Positions 57,290-64,000 of a DNA stretch of 64,000 nt are shown in pieces (the stretch's first letter is position 1; each line of letters starts with the position of its first letter). The stretch covers positions 12,258,932 to 12,322,931 of the forward strand of contig CAIIXF020000012.1 of assembly GCA_903813345.2 (NCBI GenBank). The letters run 5' to 3'. This DNA comes from Owenia fusiformis (taxonomy: Eukaryota > Annelida > Polychaeta > Sabellida > Oweniidae). The notes beneath the pieces were generated by a model. That model was not told the origin of the DNA and made no database searches. It was given only the letters and a program-made list of their open reading frames with translations. The position numbers and the translations under genes are program-made.

Positions 57290-58508
57290 TCAGGTTCGAG
57301 TAACCGTCAATCAATTTTTTACGTTACCGCAAATTCAAAATACATTATTATGGCTTGAGTAGAACATATTAGGTGGTTTAATTTCCAATGCTCACTTGGC
57401 TTTGCATGATCGTATGTAGGTTACACCTATATACCCCAAGGTTTTTAGGCAATGTAGACCATGCCCTAACAACAAAAATAAACAAATTACTAAATTTTGT
57501 GTAGTTTTGAATTTTAAACTCGACAGTTTTTCTCTTATTTCATGTTATCCCCGGGCATCAATTTGCAAAGACTACGTTCAAAATATACATTACTGAATGC
57601 ATCACCAAATGCAACGCTTACATAAATCGTTCATCCTTTCATTGATACACAGTAGTAGAAAATAATGCACCAACCTTAGTTTCCTCTTCCATCGCGGCCA
57701 TTTTATAGAAAAAATCAGTGAACGTAGCCGTCCAACCTCGTTTTCAGAGGTCGCGTAACCGTCATGCTATAACACCGTGACTACCTACGCTGTTCAAAAC
57801 AGGTGATGCTAAAGTAGCACTGTACATCGCTGTACAGCGCAGTACTCGAAATTGCACTGTTCAGTACTGTTTACAGCATAGGCAAAGGTCGATAGAAATA
57901 TTAATTTTTTTAAATAAAGATGGCATGGTAATCGATCTGTGTTTATGTTTCTCTTTCAGAGAGAAAAGATAATACTGGATTCTTTTTGTGCTGCCATCTT
58001 TATATCGGCCCAGAACCTATGGTTTACAGCACTGTACAGCGCTGCAAGATGATGTTGCAGATTGGGGGTGCAGTGTACACTTTGGTTTTAACATATGTTA
58101 TGGATTATATTCAAGTTCCATTAGCAGCTTTAAACTAGTCTTCGAAATATGAGTAATATTGTTGCCAAATTCCAGAAGGGCGATGTGACAGCCCTGCTGA
58201 GCTCACTTGAAACTTTATGTAGGTTCTCCTTTGTGATTAGGTTGCAAATTTGATAATTAAAATACTTTTTAAATGACAAAGTATGAAGTTATTCAATTCA
58301 TTCAATTTCGAAATGTAATTTTTCTACTTCATTGCTTTTTATATAAATGAATAGAAAGGGAAGAAACACATATTTTTTATTCATGGCACTTAAGTTATAA
58401 TTATAGAATTTATGAATCGGCCAAAGAGCACGAATTAATGTATGTTTAATTTTCAAAAGAAAGCGTGAGCTTAAATACATTTTACTTAGTACTAATTACT
58501 TCAGCATT
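57290..58508. other. Spacer between receptors A and B
   Basis: Contains the poly(A) candidate at 57477. Near 57805-58050 is a cluster of tacagcgctgtacag-type palindromic phrases (small decayed MITE). Otherwise featureless. Confidence 0.35.
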
Positions 58509-58544
58509 ACTTCCTGGTTTATAGAACTATTTTTGTTAAATGCG
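58509..58544 (+). promoter_or_regulatory. Conserved promoter block of receptor B with ETS-like site
   Basis: acttcctggtttatagaact, matching receptor A at 39023-39060 while flanking sequence has diverged. It begins 90 bp upstream of the ATG. Confidence 0.45.
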
Positions 58545-58598
58545 AGGTTGTCCAAAATGCATACTTACCAAAGGAAACGGACAGGACGCATTTTAGAA

Positions 58599-61500
58599 AT
58601 GGGAGAACGTTTGAACAAATGGATTCTGGTTTCAGTTTTTGTGGTAGATTGTATGTCAGGTACACGTACTTATTTTTCCTATATTTCCTATTTTTCCTGA
58701 TTGATTATTTACCAGTTTACAATTGGCTAATTTGATTTGATAAAATAAAACACATCTTATGATCATGTCGGAACTATAATGAACTGGGGTTTAGCCTAAA
58801 AATAGGCTGGGTATACTAAGCTTGTATTCGGCTGTCGGTTACCGGATTAACCTACTGTTTTATGACCTCATTTAAATATGAATGGAATGGCTAAAGAGAC
58901 AGAAAAGTGGCAATCCCTAAGATGTAATATCGTGACTTCTAATTCTAGTCATGTCATCCCAATAAATAGTTGGCTCGCAACAGCGTATTTGCTTTTCTTA
59001 CGGACCATATACAATGGGCGATCTAGAAGTTTTGATAAAAATGCTCTTACTTAAAAGTTCATCGTTTTCCACAATATTTTTAGAGTAAATGGGTCATTAA
59101 TTTCCTAGTAAGCTTAGTTATTAGAGATATAGCGTTTTTTATCAGAACCTCAGGATTCCTATATATATGGTATCTTTCTCATAATTAGGATTATAGGATT
59201 CCTTTAACATTTTAGCGTCTGGAGAAGTAAAAACGTGTCCTGGTGCCAAGGGAATAACAGGCGGGTGCCCGGATGGTGGAATTATCAAACTGGAATCGCT
59301 TATCCAAGGAGCAAATAATAGAACCTCTGAAATACAATGTGGTCTAATTGGAGCAGACGACTGTAAAGATACGATACATGCGTTTGAATTCTACAAATTT
59401 CTTGGACTTAGTCCAACAAAGTTTGATGAGAGTGCCGTAGTTCCCGACTTTGAGAGTAGTTGCTATGACCCGGAACTTGTAAGAAATAAATACATCCAAC
59501 TGGAATACGAATGTAGAACAGGTAAAATTTCAATCTGAAAACGTAAATGTTAATATAGGTATTTAATACACGTAACGTTTAATATTAACTTATTTGTGCA
59601 TTTTTGAACCCTTTATAGTACTTGAATTTGATTTCGCTTCTTTGAAAGAAGTAGATTCTGATCCTGATGGTAGATCTTGCTTTCAAGAGTATCATCTTCA
59701 TCTGTTGAGATTTCATTGTTGCTTTCATTATCTGTGGTCTGGCCATTATCTGGGACCATAAAGGTCTGTTGTTGGATTCTTTGTGCTTGACTTCTCTGGG
59801 CATCCTTCTTCAAAGGACTTCATTTATTCTTAAATTCATGGAAAGAAGTGAAATACCCTTGGACCAAGGATGTTCACTGTGGACCCCTTGTCTGATTTGT
59901 AGTGAATCTTCTTATGATCTTGTTATCTCTGATGATTAATTCCTTTCACTATTACTCACTCTTCTCCTCAATTCCTGTCTTAGCTCAAAGGCAGCCTTCC
60001 TCTCATATTTAGAGATCTGCTTGAATGAAGATTGTTCCCCACTGAACACTCTGAGTTTAGGGGCAGCTCTGAGGATTTCATTTCTATTGTACTGGTCTAA
60101 GGTGATTTTCTCTCAGTGTGGTGTAATCTGGACAGGGTTACTCAAAACATAGCCATCTGTCATGCAGATTGTGCATTTGTTTGTTAAAAGGAATTATTTG
60201 TAGTTGCGAAACTCATCATTCAAATCATTCATATTAAAAGTTAACAATTAATTTACATTCGTTTATTCTTATTTTCAGTTGATACTGTTGCGAGACTCGG
60301 AGAGAATAAAACCATTTCTAATGTTCGTGAAATCCAGTTATTGAATAAAGCATACCCAAATGTAACACTTGGAAAAACTGATGATTATCTTTGTGAAATA
60401 GATGGCTCTGTTAATTCTACAGTTATAGTGACTTTAATAAGATCACGTGTCATACTAAATGGGGATAAAAACATGTTGATTCGAGATTCTGAGATGGAGA
60501 GATGTTCTGTCATCCCCTTGCAAACGTTTGAAAGCAATTTTGGGAAGGAGATCTACCGAGGGGTGTACCCTATAACACTTTACTTCAATTCATCACAACC
60601 TGCTGTATCAATGATGTGGCTCTCAATAAAAGGTAACAAGGCATTAACGTGCAAATGTCGCAACAAGCCATTTGTTACAGACGCCGACCGCCGAAAGCCG
60701 AACACCGACCACAACACACCGAACACCATCAACAAAAAAGTTGGAGACGATAACAATATGTCAGTACTTCTGATGGGGACATGAAAACTATAATTATTAA
60801 TTTGAAGCATGGTGCTTTTAGTCAAAAAATGGTCACTTGTAGCCGTCCAGCAAAAAGTATAATGAAACATTTTATTTGTATGATGCATCGCTTTTAAAAT
60901 GTCCCATAACCATCGTGATAACGGGCCATTTATAAGTAGTATAGTGTGTCCGATACAACCCAAGTTCGCGCGGCGGGACTGTTAATTATTGTATGATATT
61001 TTAGTATGTATATTGTTAACTACAGTGTGAGACTTTAATAAATATTTTACTAACTAACTAACCTATACTTGTCTTACATGACACAATTTAATTTATAGAT
61101 GCTCGTGGTTTGAGTTTCTCGGCAAATTGTTATAACGTTGCAGATACTACACGTCCTCAGCTACCTGAAATATGTCCGTCACCTATTAGCACACCGGCAC
61201 CAACGTCAAGCTCCTTTGTATTAGATTATAAAGGTAACCTATTAAGTATGATCCCTTACCTCTAGATCACTTCCTCTAGCAGAAAAAATAGATTTACAAA
61301 ATGCCCTGGCTATTTTTGAATGTTATATACATCACACAAAATATGATTAAGTGGAAATATGTACGAAATCAACCCTCAAAATATGAAAATGAGTACGATA
61401 TAAATGTAATGTATATGAATTTAAGGCATGGAACCTATCACACGTGTACATGTATGGCAGTTACATAACTATATCGGCCCAAAACATATGATATTGAATA

Positions 61501-62888
61501 TGAATAAACCAACTATTATTATTATATCACTGTCATATTCCTCACTCTCTGATTGGTCCATGTCCTACACGTGACTGAAAAGTAGCACGCGATATTCAAC
61601 GGAAGTCACGTGACTTCCATTGAATATCAAATGATGTTCACCAGTCCGACTTGGTCCAGTGCAGTTTTAATTTTATATATATCCCCGGGAGTACATTGTT
61701 ATGATTAATTAGACATCAATAGTTTGTTATTCCATTAATGTGAGTAGGGAATATAACAGTGAATAATAATACAAATATTTAATTCTCGGTGAATACCTGT
61801 TACACTTTCACGAGATGATATTCCACTATCACTTGTGAAAGATGCACAGGTATTCACCTCAATAGAATTAAATATTTGTATATTGTCTTGTATATTATAT
61901 ATTCCATAATGGCTTCATTCTTGTATTTCCAGAACTATTCACCGGACCTGCTCTATTGGGAGTATTCGGCCTTGCTCTCATTTTACTGACTCTTACAAAT
62001 GTTTTAGTAAGGCGACAATGGAGGTGAGTAAATATAAGTAAATCAAAAATAAAATACTTCGAGCATGAGCCAGTTGATTAGGTAGAGAACACAGCGAGTG
62101 ACAGATTTTATCTAACACTTGATAGATTTCCTCTTATCCTTACTTTTAATTGTACGAAGAATCACAAATGAGCAAATTGAAATGTATCTGTTAGGTACCA
62201 GGATTATTTCCAAATATTTATTGAACTACCTGTAAATAGGCATGAACGTTGCCAAGCTTGCGGCATCAACTGCCCCTGCAAGATTGTAAAGTTATTAGAC
62301 GTACGCGTTTGCCCAATAAAACTTCGGAAATGAAGTCCAAATGTACTATTAGACCTCCTTTATCTTTTATTTGCCTCGTTTATTAATATTTGCCTCGCCT
62401 ATTTACATTTGCCTCGTCTATTTACATTTGCCTCACTTATTTACATTTGATTCGTCTATTTACATTTGCCTCGTCACTGATACGTTTGCATGTTTAATTC
62501 TAGACACGTTCTAGAGGTTCGATATGAAAACGATGTTGAGCTCGAAGTAAAGTATGCTCACATGCACGAGGAACGCCTAAACATACTAACTACACCAACA
62601 GATACCTGTCGTGAATCTGGCTCTTCAAAAACCAAAGCCACCGGATATGCTAATGCAGCTAATCTTCATCAGGAATATGAAGATACATTAGTACATCATG
62701 AAGAATATACAGATACAGAAGTACGTCATCAAGAACGTTACAATGAAAAACATGGCAAACAAGAATATGCAAACACAGAATGCGACAGACACGAATATGC
62801 CAATACAGAGGAGGTATATACCAGACTCGAACCGGAGGGAATGCTTACTCCTAATGAATATGAAACACTTGCAACGCAGCATGTTTAA
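58599..62888 (+). CDS. Receptor B: SUEL-like ectodomain, TM, YxN/ITAM-like tail
   Basis: Exons 58599-58659, 59216-59521, 60279-60632, 61099-61233, 61933-62023, 62504-62888 join in phase to 443 residues. Same plan as receptor A: signal peptide (KWILVSVFVVDCMS), domain 1 (21-122; GGCPDGGIIKLESLIQGAN ... FESSCYDPELV ... KYIQLEYEC), domain 2 (123-240; RCSVIPLQTFESNFGKEIY), stalk (241-285), helix (LLGVFGLALILLTLTNVLV) and tail (316-443). The stalk is much shorter: receptor A's exon 55667-55802 has no counterpart. The tail has ten tyrosines, four as YxN, and ends Y421TRL-x10-Y435ETL, the same ITAM-like pair as A. GCPDGGIIKLES resembles the CPEGKVIxIxSA start of SUEL lectins. Probably binds glycans and signals through tyrosine phosphorylation (inference). 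Confidence 0.87.
59600..60180 (-). pseudogene. Retroelement-like coding relic in receptor B intron 2
   Basis: On the minus strand: a frame with NRNEILRAAPKLRVFSGEQ and KYERKAAFELRQELRRR (about 60110-59960), then, after stops, KKDAQRSQAQRIQQQTF ... NEISTDEDDTLESKIY (59813-59613). The first part resembles the C-terminal part of LINE ORF1 proteins. Identification is tentative. Confidence 0.35.
60636..60786. mobile_element. GTCACCACC-type MITE, reversed
   Basis: Reverse-orientation relative of 11313-11444 (ggcattaacgtgcaaatgtc ... gacgataacaatatgtcag ... ggggacat). It begins only about 4 bases after the receptor B exon-3 donor at 60633. Confidence 0.5.
61770..61880. mobile_element. Palindromic MITE in receptor B intron 4
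   Basis: tacaaatatttaattctcgg and tagaattaaatatttgta are inverted, as are ggtgaatacctgt / acaggtattcacc and ctttcac / gtgaaag. A separate palindrome around gaagtcacgtgacttcc lies at about 61600-61617. Confidence 0.65.
62370..62482 (+). repeat. ~20-bp tandem repeat before receptor B last exon
   Basis: Five to six units of tttgcctcgtctatttaca, ending about 20 bp before the acceptor of the tail exon (62503/62504). Confidence 0.75.
62817..62870 (+). other. ITAM-like motif in receptor B tail
   Basis: YTRL-x10-YETL preceded by NTEEV, aligned with receptor A's motif at 56758-56811. Around it EPEGM and LATQ are conserved. Confidence 0.75.
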
Positions 62889-64000
62889 CATGAATATATA
62901 GAGGTTATTTAATGGGAGGTTTTTGATACAGGGTATATCTGAGGAAAATACAATATATCAATCCGAAGGAGCGTAGGGACCGAGGGTTGATATATTGTAT
63001 ATCCTGTTATAAAGTAATGCAGTTGAACTTCGATTTTTTTTAATAGGCGTGACATTAAATGATGAATGCTTTTTTCGAAATCTACTATCAGCTCGTCGCA
63101 AGCAAATCACACAATACCATATATCACTTGCCACAACATACCATACCAAATTGCTCTCCCATACCATGCTATATTGTACCATATAAAACCGTATTCCTCA
63201 CCACACCAAATCGTGTTGTACAGTAGCACACCGATTAAATCACACACAATACCATATCGTACAATACCAACTGCACTACACTGCACCATACCACATCGCA
63301 CCATATCAAAACACAGTACCATATACCACACCATATGATATTGTATGGCGCCATGCCATACTAAATTTATATCGCACCGACCGCATTACACCGCACCATA
63401 CCGCACTATCGTACAATACGGTAATTATTACAACGTTAACATAAACATTCACTCTATTTTAACAATTACTTTTGAAGCTGTCAATATATTCAGAAGAGAA
63501 TGATTCATGAGCATTAAACTCAGATATCTCGATTGGTAGATGCTCTCGATGAATCGAAATGTACAAAATCGAGTTATAATCACGCATACAAGTACGAAAT
63601 TGAGTTATTATAATTCTGGCGAAATTGAGTTATAATCACGCATACAAGTACGAAAATGAGTTATTATAACGCATACAAGTACGATATTGAGTTATTATAA
63701 CGCATACAAGTACGAAATTGAGTTATTATAACGCATACAAAACGATATAATCTATAGCTGGGCAGTGTAGCTGGGTTTGATTGATGAACCATTAGAAAGG
63801 ACAAACTGACAATAATATGAATAAAATGCATATTGATTTAAAACTTGATGTTTGTGATTTTGTAAATATGGAACAATATTTCAGTTTGTATCTGGAAATA
63901 TTGGAACGTGTTAGAGGACAGTTTTGTTCCATAAAACAGGTTTTAAAGAAGATAAAAATTGGGAACTCAGACACCATTCGTGAAAAGTCAATGTTAGGCA
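62889..64000. repeat. Downstream region with simple and tandem repeats
   Basis: A short palindrome at about 62965-63000 (acaatatatcaa / ttgatatattgt). 63105-63425 is quasi-repetitive accatacc/accatatc. 63570-63740 holds five or six ~31-bp units of cgcatacaagtacgaaattg + agttattataa. No exon recognised. Confidence 0.6.

Overview
The window is animal nuclear DNA. It is AT-rich, genes are split by GT-AG introns, and introns and spacers are full of small non-autonomous transposons and minisatellites. The gene content fits a marine invertebrate: an invertebrate LIM kinase, an IFT22/RABL5 GTPase, secreted or membrane proteins with PLAT, TSP1, LDLa and SUEL-lectin-like modules, and tyrosine-rich receptor tails. 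A lophotrochozoan, most likely a bivalve mollusc, is my best guess; the taxon is inferred, not proven.

Layout. (1) 24-9115, + strand: 12 exons of a LIMK-type kinase, from the last LIM2 cysteine through PDZ, kinase domain and a long C-terminal tail; the 5' end lies outside the window. (2) 12274-16834, - strand: a complete six-exon IFT22/RABL5 gene, tail-to-tail with LIMK, with candidate poly(A) signals about 40 bp apart. (3) 16835-21000: spacer with one orphan coding-like fragment. (4) About 21000-37900, + strand: a large membrane protein gene with signal peptide, PLAT domain, eight TSP1 repeats (one exon each), a huge Thr-rich 12-residue repeat exon, an LDLa module, a transmembrane helix and a short basic tail. 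A 1-bp deletion breaks the Thr-rich frame. (5) 39161-56895 and (6) 58599-62888, + strand: two paralogous type I receptors, each with signal peptide, a divergent SUEL-lectin-like domain, a second conserved domain (possibly CUB-like), a stalk, a transmembrane helix, and a tail with several YxN motifs and a C-terminal YxxL-x10-YxxL (ITAM-like) pair. The first has an 11.6-kb intron holding a 4.2-kb inverted repeat with a minisatellite core, other long-period repeats and a reverse-transcriptase relic.

Two things stand out. The receptor pair looks like an undescribed lectin-ectodomain/ITAM-tail innate receptor family, undergoing local duplication and probable gene conversion, next to a mucin-like TSP1/PLAT surface protein. 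Second, at five (possibly six) exon edges in three unrelated genes the splice junction itself has been locally duplicated into the adjoining intron: donor copies downstream, acceptor copies upstream. In two cases these have grown into arrays of about 17 and more than 50 units.

All exon boundaries were read by eye from GT/AG signals, reading-frame phase and family similarity. No searches were run.
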